64,000 bases of DNA from Mesostigma viride (taxonomy: Eukaryota > Streptophyta > Mesostigmatophyceae > Mesostigmatales > Mesostigmataceae), in the NCBI GenBank assembly GCA_009746045.1, contig RPFO01000027.1, positions 1,636,696 through 1,700,695 of the forward strand, written 5' to 3'. Both the position numbers and the translations under genes were made by a program. How positions within the stretch are numbered: the stretch's first letter is position 1; the number at the start of each line of letters is the position of its first letter. Shown piece after piece: positions 1 through 9,590 of the stretch. The notes beneath the pieces were generated by a model. The model was not told the DNA's origin, made no database searches, and saw only the letters and a program-made list of their open reading frames with translations.

Positions 1-524
1 GAATTGTCAGGGAACCAGATAACCATAGTGTCATAATTAATAGTGATTTTGTGGTCTTGATGCCAATCTAAGCCCAACAATATATCCGCAGTCGTTATAG
101 GACCTATGGTCGCCACCAATTTAATCTGGCGACCCTGAATGAGGAGTGGTAAGGATACAGTCCCAGGAGAGTGACTGGTGCGACCATCAGCATAGTGTAC
201 AGTCACTGGAGAGGCATGAGGGGTAGATACTAATCCTAGTCTCCTAACAAGGGCCTCACTTACAAAGGAGCTGGCAGCCCCACTATCTACGAGGACAGAA
301 ACATTGAGGATATCATGAGGACGCAGAAAAGGGTCTACCACGGTAGTAGGAACGGTAAGGCCACCATTTAGAAACATCAAAGGACGCACACGCAGGGGTG
401 CAGAGGATGCAGCATCCACAGTAGTGACAAAAACAGGTAAACAAAATTTTTCAGGGCTTGGGGTACTAGCTGAGGACCTGACCAGGCTACCCCCTGCTGA
501 CAGGTCTACTGTTTTCCCTCCCCC
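1..524 (-). CDS. Ty3/gypsy-type pol, N-terminal protease part (partial, runs off left edge)
   Basis: Minus-strand open frame with no stop from 524 down to the window edge. It contains a retropepsin-like active site (VLVDSGAASSFVSEALV) followed downstream by TADILLGLDWHQDH, the usual second half of an aspartic protease of LTR retrotransposons. It is in the +1 frame relative to gag. The frame first opens after a stop at 527-525 and gag ends at 487, so the two frames overlap by only about 36 nt, and a +1 (or -2) shift inside a G-rich stretch would make a Gag-Pol fusion. Reverse transcriptase and integrase would lie to the left of the window. The protease motif is seen directly; the frameshift mechanism is inferred. 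Confidence 0.75.
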
Positions 525-2205
525 CTACATCATCCAAGGGAACGAACCCTGGAGGAAACCCGGGTGAGAAGGCCATTGCTGGAGAATCACGCGGGTATTG
601 AGAGGGGACGGCATCCTGATCAGAATGGGGATTCACTAAGGAGCCTGTCTGTACAGCATTTAACCGAGAGGGTTGAGGAGCAGAAGAGGAACGACCAGAG
701 GGTGGGCGAAGGGGAGAGGCCCGCTGAGGAGTACGCGGAGGGCGGGCATTGGGATGAGGGGGGGCTCCAGAAAGAAACTTGGGGCACTCCCTCTTAAGAT
801 GGCCCACCTCATGACAGTGATAACACGTGATGTGAGACACATCCAATGCAGATACATCTGTAACACAAATATCTAATTCTTCTACATATGCCTCTTCTTC
901 TTCAGGGGTGAGGACAAGGTTATGGACCCTAGTACGGACAGGAGCAGGAGCATACATAAAATCAGCAACACGGAGGAGATGGGTACGAACCGCAGCCAGA
1001 GGAAGGTCGCGAAAACGATAAGCAGAAAACTGTTTCTTAACTTCACGCAAGAGGTTTTTATTAAGACCTTGCAAGAAGCGAGCACGGACTTCCGCACCCG
1101 AGAGGTCTCGAATGCGTACCATCTGGGCATCAAATTCGCGTTGATATTCCCTATAAGTTTTATTGCCTTGCTCAAGGGATCCAAAGCTAAGGCGTTCTTG
1201 CCAATCAGCGTCTGGAGGCACTACATGATTTTCCAATCTCCTAAACAATTCTGCTACTGAGTTAGGGTATGCATGTGACGCGAGGGACTCACATTGAATA
1301 AGGGTGACAAGGGCAGGGGCCACACACGTGGTAAGGTAATGAGGGACAAGAACAACATCAGGGAGTTTCCACCTATAATACTGTTCCCAAGAGGCCGTCT
1401 GCTGAGTGAGGAGCATAAGAAAGGTGAAAAACTGCTGAGGAGTGGAACTGGTATCTAACTTAGGCACACTAGTAAAGGTGGGAAGGGGAGGGGGCTTAGA
1501 TGCACGAGAAGGATCAGTTTTATCCATCGGCCCACTCTTTTCCACAGGCACATACTCAGGCAGTAACCAATTATGAGGAGCAGGATAGGTCTTAGGAAGA
1601 GGACGTGAGGGCGCCACAGAGTCAGGTTGGTGACCCGAGGTGTGAGGAACAGTATAGGCTTCTCTCATTGTGGAATAGGAAAAATGATCATAGTTTTTAT
1701 CATGGAGAGGCATGGTGCTAAAATCCTGATTAATCTCTAATTCTGCTACACGCGACGGGAATTGGGCTGCTTCATAGGCCGTATCAGGGTATGCCCAGGA
1801 AGCAGGAGGATGTGTAGGAATGGCAGTAGGATACCCAGTAGGGCCCACAGGAGCGAGACTACGTACACCACGAGGGGCTGACACCTGAGGAGCCTGAGAG
1901 GGTACAGACACAGAGGGATTCCCAGCATTACCAGGAGGAATAGCAGAGGATGGGGCAGTAGCCCTAGTACGCGCCTCAAACGTAGGAGGAGGAATAATAG
2001 GTGAACGGTGAAAGGACGGAGTAGAGGGAGTACTGTCAGAACGTACACTCTGAGACGGAGGAGTCAAGTGATGGACAGTGTCCAAGGAATCACGTCTATT
2101 ACCCATAGCCAACTGAGGAGTACCAGGATTAACACCAGGAGTAACACCTGAGGAACGTTGGTTAATGGGAGACATACCCCCACCAAGAGACGGTTGAGAG
2201 GACAT
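487..2205 (-). CDS. Ty3/gypsy-type retrotransposon Gag polyprotein
   Basis: A 572-residue ORF. The first ~230 residues are Pro/Ser-rich and low in complexity. Residues ~260-430 look like a retrotransposon gag capsid domain (LFRRLENHVVPPDADWQERL, YREYQREFDAQM, RFLQGLNKNLLREV). A CCHC zinc knuckle CYHCHEVGHLKREC lies near residue 470, followed by a Pro/Arg-rich tail. It would form the virus-like particle and bind element RNA. The start at 2205 is the first ATG of the frame. Directly downstream is the protease frame; upstream is a second small ORF on the same strand. The intact reading frame suggests a fairly young insertion. Confidence 0.85.
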   Translation of the reverse strand: MSSQPSLGGGMSPINQRSSGVTPGVNPGTPQLAMGNRRDSLDTVHHLTPPSQSVRSDSTPSTPSFHRSPIIPPPTFEARTRATAPSSAIPPGNAGNPSVSVPSQAPQVSAPRGVRSLAPVGPTGYPTAIPTHPPASWAYPDTAYEAAQFPSRVAELEINQDFSTMPLHDKNYDHFSYSTMREAYTVPHTSGHQPDSVAPSRPLPKTYPAPHNWLLPEYVPVEKSGPMDKTDPSRASKPPPLPTFTSVPKLDTSSTPQQFFTFLMLLTQQTASWEQYYRWKLPDVVLVPHYLTTCVAPALVTLIQCESLASHAYPNSVAELFRRLENHVVPPDADWQERLSFGSLEQGNKTYREYQREFDAQMVRIRDLSGAEVRARFLQGLNKNLLREVKKQFSAYRFRDLPLAAVRTHLLRVADFMYAPAPVRTRVHNLVLTPEEEEAYVEELDICVTDVSALDVSHITCYHCHEVGHLKRECPKFLSGAPPHPNARPPRTPQRASPLRPPSGRSSSAPQPSRLNAVQTGSLVNPHSDQDAVPSQYPRDSPAMAFSPGFPPGFVPLDDVGGRENSRPVSRG

Positions 2206-2448
2206 GTTTGAGGTGCAAAGGAAAGAAATACACTGGACGAGGAAAAGTTAACAAGCTGAACAAGGATAAGACAAAAATCTGGTCAAGGACCGAACAAAAA
2301 TCTGACCACAACTAAAATAAAATCAGATCAAGGATAAAAGAAAATCAGGTCAAAAAGAAAATAAATTCAGGTCAAATGGGGCATGACCAAAAAAAACAAA
2401 GGGAAGTGGCATCCACTTTAGCAAGGAAAAAGGAAAGAACAATCTAGC

Positions 2449-2880
2449 TCACTCCTTCTTGGTCACGGTGATTGACAAGGAACCAAATTCCACGGTAAGA
2501 GGGGTTTCAATAGAGGAGGAAGAAGACCCACGTTCACGGGTAGGAGAAGGTAAAGGAGTAAGGAAGCTGTCAGGGATATGAGGAGGAGAAATATCTGCAG
2601 TGGGAATTTCAGGAGGAGGACGTGTAGGGCGAGAATGGAGTCCTATGTCGGTTTGACTATACCAAAGGCAAAACTGTTGTGCTTCTTCAAAGAGGTGAAA
2701 CTTCCTATATCTAAGAACAGGAACAGAGGAATTATTAATCACGGAACGGGCATCAGCCCAAGAAAGGAAAATACAAGACCAAGAAGAGGTGATGACCGCA
2801 TAGTATTTAGCACGGCTATTATTACTAGAGGAACTGGAACGAGGACGGTTAGAAAAACGCTGGCGCCCAGCACCCTGCAT
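2449..2880 (-). CDS. ORF upstream of gag with RNase H1 N-terminal (hybrid-binding)-like domain
   Basis: A 143-residue ORF on the gag strand, ending 243 bp before the gag start. Residues ~24-70 (KYYAVITSSWSCIFLSWADA, then RYRKFHLFEEAQQFC) match the pattern of the small N-terminal domain of eukaryotic RNase H1 (Pfam PF01693 type): YYAV, a one-strand gap, SW.DA, and a hydrophobic/aromatic helix KF...EEAQ.F. That domain binds RNA/DNA hybrids and dsRNA. No catalytic RNase H follows; the rest is Pro/Ser-rich with an acidic/polar tail. As part of the retroelement it could bind hybrid intermediates. The domain call is by eye; element membership is inferred from strand and spacing. Confidence 0.6.
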   Translation of the reverse strand: MQGAGRQRFSNRPRSSSSSNNSRAKYYAVITSSWSCIFLSWADARSVINNSSVPVLRYRKFHLFEEAQQFCLWYSQTDIGLHSRPTRPPPEIPTADISPPHIPDSFLTPLPSPTRERGSSSSSIETPLTVEFGSLSITVTKKE

Positions 2881-3670
2881 GGTACGTACCTTGTTTAGGT
2901 GACTCTGAGGGACTAGACTTTACAGTAGGTGTAGGCTCGGCTGTCGTTGCCGGATCTGAAGGCAGAATCCAGAAAGTAGACGAGGAAGCCAGCACCGGTT
3001 TGTATGTGAGCAGGCGGCTCAAGGCTCTGCACGAGAAATCAACTAAAGAAACGCAGCAGCAAGCACGGAAAAGAGGTGGAGTCTTCCGAGACGCTAATCG
3101 TCTCGCTAACCGGCACAACGGAACCGGCCAACCCACTATCTAACGTCAAACAGCACCCAGCAAGGAAATGCACACACAGAAGGAAGAGGAAAAGAAACTA
3201 TCTACGTGAGGAGTTATCCGCTTTGAGCAGGTCTAACTTCTAAGCAGGGCGTGTCCCGGATCGGGCAGCACTACCCCCCTAGCTTGCAGGCGACCCGCCC
3301 CTTACCTGTCAAGAGGATGTCTTCTTCTGTGCCCTGGCCGCGGAAGGCCTCTGGCGTATAGTGCTGCAAGGGAGCTTCGTCGCGTCTACCTAAACCCCCG
3401 CTACCATTGTTACGCCCAGGCTCTACTCGATCCCAAACCCCGCGCCTAACCTTACCTAAACTAGTGAGGGTACCTAGCGATGAGGAGCTGTATTGGCTAT
3501 AAGACCTAGGACGCGACGACTCTGCTCTCAATGCATTCCGATACATGCGGTTACTGTACGCCATATACCAAATAATGCCGGGACACTACGAAGTAAACAC
3601 TGGTAAATTCACGACCCAAAACGATGTATTACATTTCCATAATACACGCCGAGTGTGATTCACGAAGGAC
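2881..3670 (-). other. Probable 5' leader/LTR region of the Ty3-type element
   Basis: Sequence upstream of the retroelement ORFs, expected to hold the primer-binding site and 5' LTR. I could not fix either: the second LTR lies outside the window, so no direct-repeat comparison is possible. It contains a minus-strand ORF at 3564-3271 (97 residues, Ser/Arg/Gly-rich, no recognised domain) and another at 3136-2849. Around 3305 the minus strand reads CAG then GTAAGG, a good splice-donor match, so a spliced leader is possible but not shown. Confidence 0.3.
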
Positions 3671-4163
3671 AACCGCTGCATAAATGATCGCCGACATGCG
3701 TGTATGCTCGGGCCGACACCGACCCTCGCCTACAGGACCAACGCATGTCCACAAGGTTCAAACGGAGGATAAAGGACCACTACTAAAGTACGCAGCGCGG
3801 CGCGACTGCACCAAGCCACCATACTGTACGATTGCCACGTCACAAGGCCCGGTACCAACCGGCCAAAAAGGTCCTAACTACACGTAAGCTTAGGAAAGTC
3901 AACGGACTGTCTCAAAATGGCTGAGGCACAAAGGACCTAATTTACGTCCGTAACAACAACAAAAGTTACGCGACGTAACAATGCGGTGTACTCAAAGATA
4001 CATTTGCTGAATCTGACGTCCCCCTTGGTTAAGACCCGCCCAAATTCCACCGGGTCCAGATTAGTAAATCGAGCCGTGTGTTGCCCACGTGTAGTAATGC
4101 TCCCAACCGGGGCTACTAATGGGTCCAGCCGGATCATGCAAGATCGTTGCACAGACCATGGGA

Positions 4164-4574
4164 CTACACGCATGCGGTGGCACTGGGAGAGGGCATGTAC
4201 GCATATATGGTTCCGGCCCCACCGTCTAGGTCATCTAGTCGCTCTACACGTAAGCCAGCCATAATTTCAATGCACAAGGCTACACATTTCCATCTCCATT
4301 CATATTCATCATTCTGAGCGACTCGAAAACGCGGACAAGATAACCGCAGGCTCGAGCTACCATGGTCCGGATTCTCCCGATTTTTTGCCTGCGCTAGTTG
4401 TCTCCTTGATATTCTGATCTCTTGCGCTGGTTGTCTCCTTGATATGGTGGATAGATGATACAGACACCCATTGTGGCCAGGAACAGCTTCAAGCAGTTGT
4501 AGTTGGAGCCCTTCAGGTGCCCTGCCAGCCGTGAAGAATGTACTCCAGCACAAGTACATTTTGAGTTTTTCCAA
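4164..4574 (-). repeat. Decayed dispersed repeat, homologous to the flanks of the 12.8-14.6 kb TTAA element
   Basis: Bases 4534-4551 are an exact 18-bp reverse complement of 12820-12837. The neighbouring bases 4515-4533 resemble, in the same orientation, the sequence just right of 14577 (GGCTGG.AGGG). The unit therefore reads through where the other copy is interrupted by the TTAA element. On the minus strand it is an ORF of 136 residues starting MEKLKMYLCWSTFFTAGRAP, of unknown function. Bases 3671-4160 and 4575-5195 show no gene I can support. Confidence 0.45.
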
Positions 4575-5198
4575 GTTTCTTGTTTTTTGCTTGTTTCAAG
4601 TTCAGTTTTGCATAAAAAGTGTCCCCATAGCCCCTGGATCTCATCTGGAGGTAGTTGAACTAGTATATGCTACAATATACTAGGTTGTACTATTTTCTAC
4701 TACATTTATACTATAATGTACTAAATTGAACTACATCTGAACTAAATGTAACTGTGATTGATGCCCCTGTAACGTCTCCCAATGCTCAATAACAGGTCTG
4801 GCCACCATTGGTGACCTCCTAGAGCCATTCACAGCTGCATTTCGTGGATCACCGCACAAAAAAAAATGTTTTACTTAGCCTTATCAACATGGGAATGAGG
4901 GCTTTGGTGTGCAAACATGCATGTGTGCTAAAAATTGGACATTCTGACACTGCGCGAGAGTCTGGTAATACTTAAGCACTTCAGGTCATGATCGAAGTAT
5001 AGAATGAACTGATGCAAGCAATCAAGCATTATGCAAGGAATGGAATATTGCAATGAATTTTAGCAGTAATACTTGCAACTAGGGAACACACGATTAAGTC
5101 ACGAATCTGACATGCATTGTGCCGTCATGGCACATGCATGAACATGTACACGAACAGAGGATCACGCGGACGCCCACGTGCACGCGCATGGCAATCCC

Positions 5199-5612
5199 CA
5201 TGCCCCCCCCCCCACACACACGCACAAGCCCCAACTCCAAACATTGCACCAATGACCCACCCACCCAAACCCAACCCCAGCCCCCCTGACCCCCCCAACG
5301 CCCATGCACACGTCCATGCCCCGCCCCCCCCCCGCCCCCGCCCCCCCCCCCGCCCCCGCCCCCGCCCCCGCCCCCGCCCCCGCCCCCGCCCCCCCGCCCC
5401 CGCCCCCGCCCCCGCCCCCGCCCCGCCCCGCCCCGCCCCGCCCATGCCCATGCCCCTGCCCCGCACCCGCCCCCCACCCACGCCCACGCCCACGCCCACG
5501 CCCACGCCCACGCCCACGCCCACGCCCACGCCCACGCCCACGCCCACGCCCACGCCCACGCCCACGCCCACGCCCACGCCCACGCCCACGCCCACGCCCA
5601 CGCCCACCCTAG
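5199..5612. repeat. GC-rich simple repeats: (CCCCCG)n then (CCCACG)n
   Basis: C-rich tracts (5199-5320), (CCCCCG)n about 5320-5440, and (CCCACG)n about 5470-5605. Open frames in this block encode only Gly/Val/Trp/Pro dipeptide runs and are repeat artefacts. Confidence 0.95.
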
Positions 5613-5704
5613 CCTCACCCCTACTCCAAGCCACAATTATACCCAAAGCCACAGCCAGAAGTAGAGCGCAGCTGCAACAATAGCAGACGTAGCTGAGACA
5701 CACA

Positions 5705-6515
5705 CCTACCCACGCCAACGCCCACGCCCACGCTCACGCCCACGCCCACGCCCACGCCCACGCCCACGCCCACGCCCACGCCCACGCCCACGCCCACGCC
5801 CACGCCCACGCCCACGCCCACGCCCACGCCCACGCCCACGCCCACGCCCACGCCCACGCCCACGCCCACGCCCACGCCCACGCCCACGCCCACGCCCACG
5901 CCCACGCCCACGCTCACGCCCACGCCCACGCCCACTCCAACGCCCACTCCCACGCCCACGCCCACGCGCACGCGCACGCCCACGCCCACGCCCACGCCCA
6001 TGCCCATGCCCACGCCCACGCCCACGCCCACGCCCACGCCCACGCCCACGCCCACGCCCACGCCCACGCCCACGCCCACGCCCACGCCCACGCCCACGCC
6101 CACGCCCACGCCCACGCCCACGCCCACGCCCACGCCCACGCCCACGCCCACGCCCACACCCACACCCACGCCCACGCCCACGCCCACGCCCACGCCCACG
6201 CCCACGCCCACGCCCACGCCCACGCCCACACCCACACCCACGCCCACGCCCACGCCCACGCCCACGCCCACGCCCACGCCCACGCCCACGCCCACGCCCA
6301 CGCCCACTCCCACGCCTACGCCCACGCCCACGCCCACGCCCACGCCCACGCCCACGCCCACGCCCACGCCCACGCCCACGCCCACGCCCACGCCCACGCC
6401 CACACCCACGCCCACGCCCACGCCCACGCCCACGCCCACGCCCACGCCCACGCCCGCGCCCATGCCCACGCTCACGCCCACGCCCACGCCCACGCCCGCG
6501 CCTGCGCCCACCCTA
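5705..6515. repeat. (CCCACG)n hexamer satellite, about 810 bp
   Basis: Roughly 135 hexamer units with scattered point variants (CCCATG, CCCACT, CTCACG, CGCACG). It is separated from the first block by ~95 bp of unique sequence. The sequence after each block (CACCCTAGCCTCACCCCTAC..., then CCACAG and CAGAAGTA) is itself duplicated (5606-5700 versus 6507-6605), so the array plus flank was duplicated as a unit. G-rich on the minus strand. Confidence 0.95.
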
Positions 6516-6780
6516 GCCTCACCCCTACTCCAAGCCACAAATGCACCGTAAGCCACAGCCAGAAGTACAGCACAGCAGCGACAATTGCAGACTTAGCCCA
6601 GACACACACCTACCCACGTCAATGCCCCTGCCCAGAGACTCGCGGCCTCATCCCACCCCCCTGCACGAACAGTTCCCAAACAAAAGAAAAGGCAAACAAA
6701 AGGAACAAGAGTAGCAAGCTGCATTGCGAGCACATATGCCAGTTCTGGTGCACATGCCAGGCCGAAAGCAACTCATGATT

Positions 6781-6915
6781 GCCCCTGCCCCTGCCCCTGC
6801 CCCTACCCCTGCCCCTGCCCCTGCCCCTGCCCCTGCCCCTGCCCCTGCCCCTGCCCCTGCCCCTGCCCCTGCCCCTGCCCCTGCCCCTGCCCCTGCCCCT
6901 GCTCCTGCCCCTGCC
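6781..6915. repeat. (CCCCTG)n hexamer repeat
   Basis: About 22 units of CCCCTG, with one CCCCTA and one GCTCCT variant. A short (ATA/AAG)n A-rich tract at 6957-7010 follows. Confidence 0.95.
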
Positions 6916-7015
6916 ATCACCATTCTAACCACCACACATTACGAAAAGCAAGAAGAAATTATAATAATAATAAGAAGAAATTATAAGAAGAAGAAATAAT
7001 AATAATAAACAAGCA

Positions 7016-8114
7016 CAAAGTTGACTGCACATGCGACTGTACCAGTAGGCACGTAGCAAATTTTAGCTGCAGCTTCAATTTCAACTTCATTGCAATTGCA
7101 AGTGTGACTGCATGTGTAATTGCACTACCAATGCCTAATGCCCACTGCATGTGCCCAGTGCGAATGCAATTCAAAAGCAACATGCAATCGAAATTACAGC
7201 TGAAGCCGGCTATTAACAAAGATATTTAAAGCAGTTGTTAACTACAGAGACCCAATGAAAATGCAAATGCAATGAAAAAGCAACAGAAGTTGAAGCCACT
7301 GCCACTCTACCTGCCGACAGTAACACCACCGCCAGCACCCACTCATATCCCAACGACAAGGAAATAGAATTGCCCAAAGCCAGACATACATTGGGACGCA
7401 TAAGCAAACGGCAACGCAAGCGCACATGCAAATGTATACGCAAAGGCAAAGGCAAAGGCAAACAAACGCAAACGCAAACGCAAACGCAAGCTTGTCATGT
7501 ACCTACGCTTAACTGCAAACGCAAACTGTGCACGAAGCAAAAAGATTGGATGGCCAAGATCATGGCAAATACGAGGGCCGAAAACAATCCAACTTCATCT
7601 AAATGTCCGAAATCCTCACGACGTTTCGATGCGCGCTTGAATGTCGAAGGCCTGCGCCGATTATCGATCATAAGTCGAATGTGTAATTGTCGGCTTATGA
7701 GAACTGCTTTGCGACAGTATCACGTCAGGCCGTTCCTGTGCAGCCATTTTCCCTGTGCAGCGGGTGGACAACGTTCACTTTCCGCATTATTCATGGCTAT
7801 CGAAGTTAATTCTTACCGACCCCGGCTGCCATGGCCACTGGCCACGCATATCAAGTTCAGGTATTCCCGACCTGTAGCGCAGCAGATTTCTGTTGGAAGG
7901 CATCCTAAGCATCGTGATAAAAGAAATCCGAACAATAGACATTCATGCTGCATCTAAGGACATTATGGCATTTGTATATACTGCAAGTACATGTATCGAC
8001 ATTGCCGTGATTGCTAACCCCGACTCACCATGAACAGGAACTTTCCCTCTGCCTCCATGAAATGTACTTCGTGAAATGTACTGTAATACATATGATGTAC
8101 TACGATGATAATCA
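7016..8114. other. No supported gene; short cryptic repeats
   Basis: The stretch is full of short CAATTGCA/TGCA-like words (7060-7200) and of GGCAAA and CGCAAA hexamers at 7440-7495. The 195-codon plus-strand ORF (7370-7957) is Lys/Gln/Thr-repetitive at its start and has no recognised domain, so I do not call it a gene. Confidence 0.5.
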
Positions 8115-8729
8115 TCCCAGCAAAGCCATAGTACACCTTCCGTTTCGACCGCCATGTCGGCCACTAGTCCGGATAGCTCAATGTGCACCTGACCTTGACA
8201 CTAATCGCACAAACAGCCACAATTTTGCAAGCAAGAAGACATGGCTACCTCGGCATTTCATGAAATGTACTTCGTGAAATGCATTTCGTGAAATGTACTA
8301 AGGAACGTGATTGGCCGGCGTTCGCTCGCCAAATCTCGCAAAATGTACTAAGGCACGTGATTGGTCCCGCAAAATGTACTAAGGAACGTGATTGGCCGGC
8401 GAAGATTCTGTTTGCTGCAATTAAAATTCCCTACAGAATCTTCGCCGGCCAATCACGTTCCTTAGTACATTTTGCGGGACCAATCACGTGCCTTAGTACA
8501 TTTTGCGAGATTTGGCGAGCGAACGCCGGCCAATCACGTTCCTTAGTACATTTCACGAAATGCATTTCACGAAGTACATTTCATGAAATGCCGAGGTAGC
8601 CATGTCTTCTTGCTTGCAAAATTGTGGCTGTTTGTGCGATTAGTGTCAAGGTCAGGTGCACATTGAGCTATCCGGACTAGTGGCCGACATGGCGGTCGAA
8701 ACGGAAGGTGTGCTATGGCTTTGCTGGGA
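8115..8729. repeat. Large perfect palindrome: 297-bp inverted arms, 21-bp spacer
   Basis: Left arm 8115-8411 and right arm 8433-8729 are reverse complements about a centre at 8422. I found no indel: mirror positions agree at both the inner edge (8411/8433) and outer edge (8115/8729). Each arm contains repeated words AAATGTACTAAGGMACGTGA followed by TTGG. Sequence diverges abruptly at 8114/8730. The spacer is TTGCTGCAATTAAAATTCCCT. Such a structure forms a cruciform or foldback, as in foldback transposons or a recent inverted duplication. Confidence 0.9.
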
Positions 8730-9162
8730 CATAATCGTGGCTATCTGCTTCCTGGCTTTCGCTATCATGGTGATGGGACACCATGGGAAGCGCAAGTTCG
8801 CAGCCATAGTGCTAAGCGGCAGCACCCATGCCGGCAGCCTAGTGACCGACGAGACGTTCGACTGTAAGTGCGGCCACGAGTGCATGAAGCCCATTAGAAT
8901 ATCACATCTCCAGGCATTGCGAAGCGCCTGGTTTTCGCCCGGGCGGAAGCAAGAGGACAGGAAGGCGGCGATAAAGCAGCAGCTGCACCAGGGGGGGTAC
9001 GACGCCATAACCACGATGTCGTCATCTACTCGTCACAAGTTCGTTCATGGCGCTGGTTTTCGGTTCGTTCTCGACGGGGGAGTCAAGGATATGAACATAG
9101 GGTTTGTGACCCCTTTTCACTTTCGCGTTTCACTTTCGAGGCGGCCTTCAGGCACTGCCTGA
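8656..9162 (+). CDS. Unrecognised ORF with Cys-rich motif (possible transposase N-terminal fragment)
   Basis: A 168-codon ORF whose first 24 codons lie in the right palindrome arm; the left arm carries the same start on the minus strand at 8188. Residues ~24-40 are hydrophobic (IIVAICFLAFAIMVMG, possible membrane segment). Residues ~68-76 form a Cys cluster CKCGHEC, followed by LQALRSAWFSPGRKQEDRK. The layout (C.C...C, then an R.x(n).ED.K.. helix) recalls the N-terminus of some eukaryotic transposase-like proteins. Beyond ~9090 a second frame (VCDPFSLSRFTFEAAFRHCL) seems to continue it, so a frameshift or intron is likely. No confident function; probably a decayed mobile-element gene. Confidence 0.35.
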   Translation: MHIELSGLVADMAVETEGVLWLCWDIIVAICFLAFAIMVMGHHGKRKFAAIVLSGSTHAGSLVTDETFDCKCGHECMKPIRISHLQALRSAWFSPGRKQEDRKAAIKQQLHQGGYDAITTMSSSTRHKFVHGAGFRFVLDGGVKDMNIGFVTPFHFRVSLSRRPSGTA

Positions 9163-9590
9163 AAATTAGCAACCACGTTTGGAACTCTTCGGACCACCTG
9201 TGAAACTAATCACATTTGATGATGTGCTGGCGGGCCTGGGCATCGCATTTGAGCATTACTTCGAGCAGGGCTCAACAAGCTCGATTCGCCAACTCAACCC
9301 GAAGAAGCCCTAAGCTGCGGTAAGACATATATTTGTGTGGATGGCTCTTGATATCATGCTGAATTTCTAGTCTTCTCTAGGTGGACAGTTCATGTGCAGC
9401 CATACAGGTCATCCATGTGTGTTTTAACCATGTTGCATGTGCCACAGATATTATGAGCAGTATTTACTAAGTGTGCTGGAGTCGTTGTTGCATGCTTGTT
9501 GTATTTCACAGTTCACGCCTGCATGAACGCATCGTTGATACTAATGATTATTCATATTGCATGACTGTTCTATTGGGGACGCCGCGCTTG

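Noticed and set aside
5094-6556. Long Gly/Val, Thr/Pro and Trp/Ala ORFs
   Set aside because: Translations of (CCCACG)n and related hexamers in all frames; no unique sequence.
7370-7957. 195-codon ORF
   Set aside because: Begins in CGCAAA/GGCAAA repeats, no domain, irregular composition.
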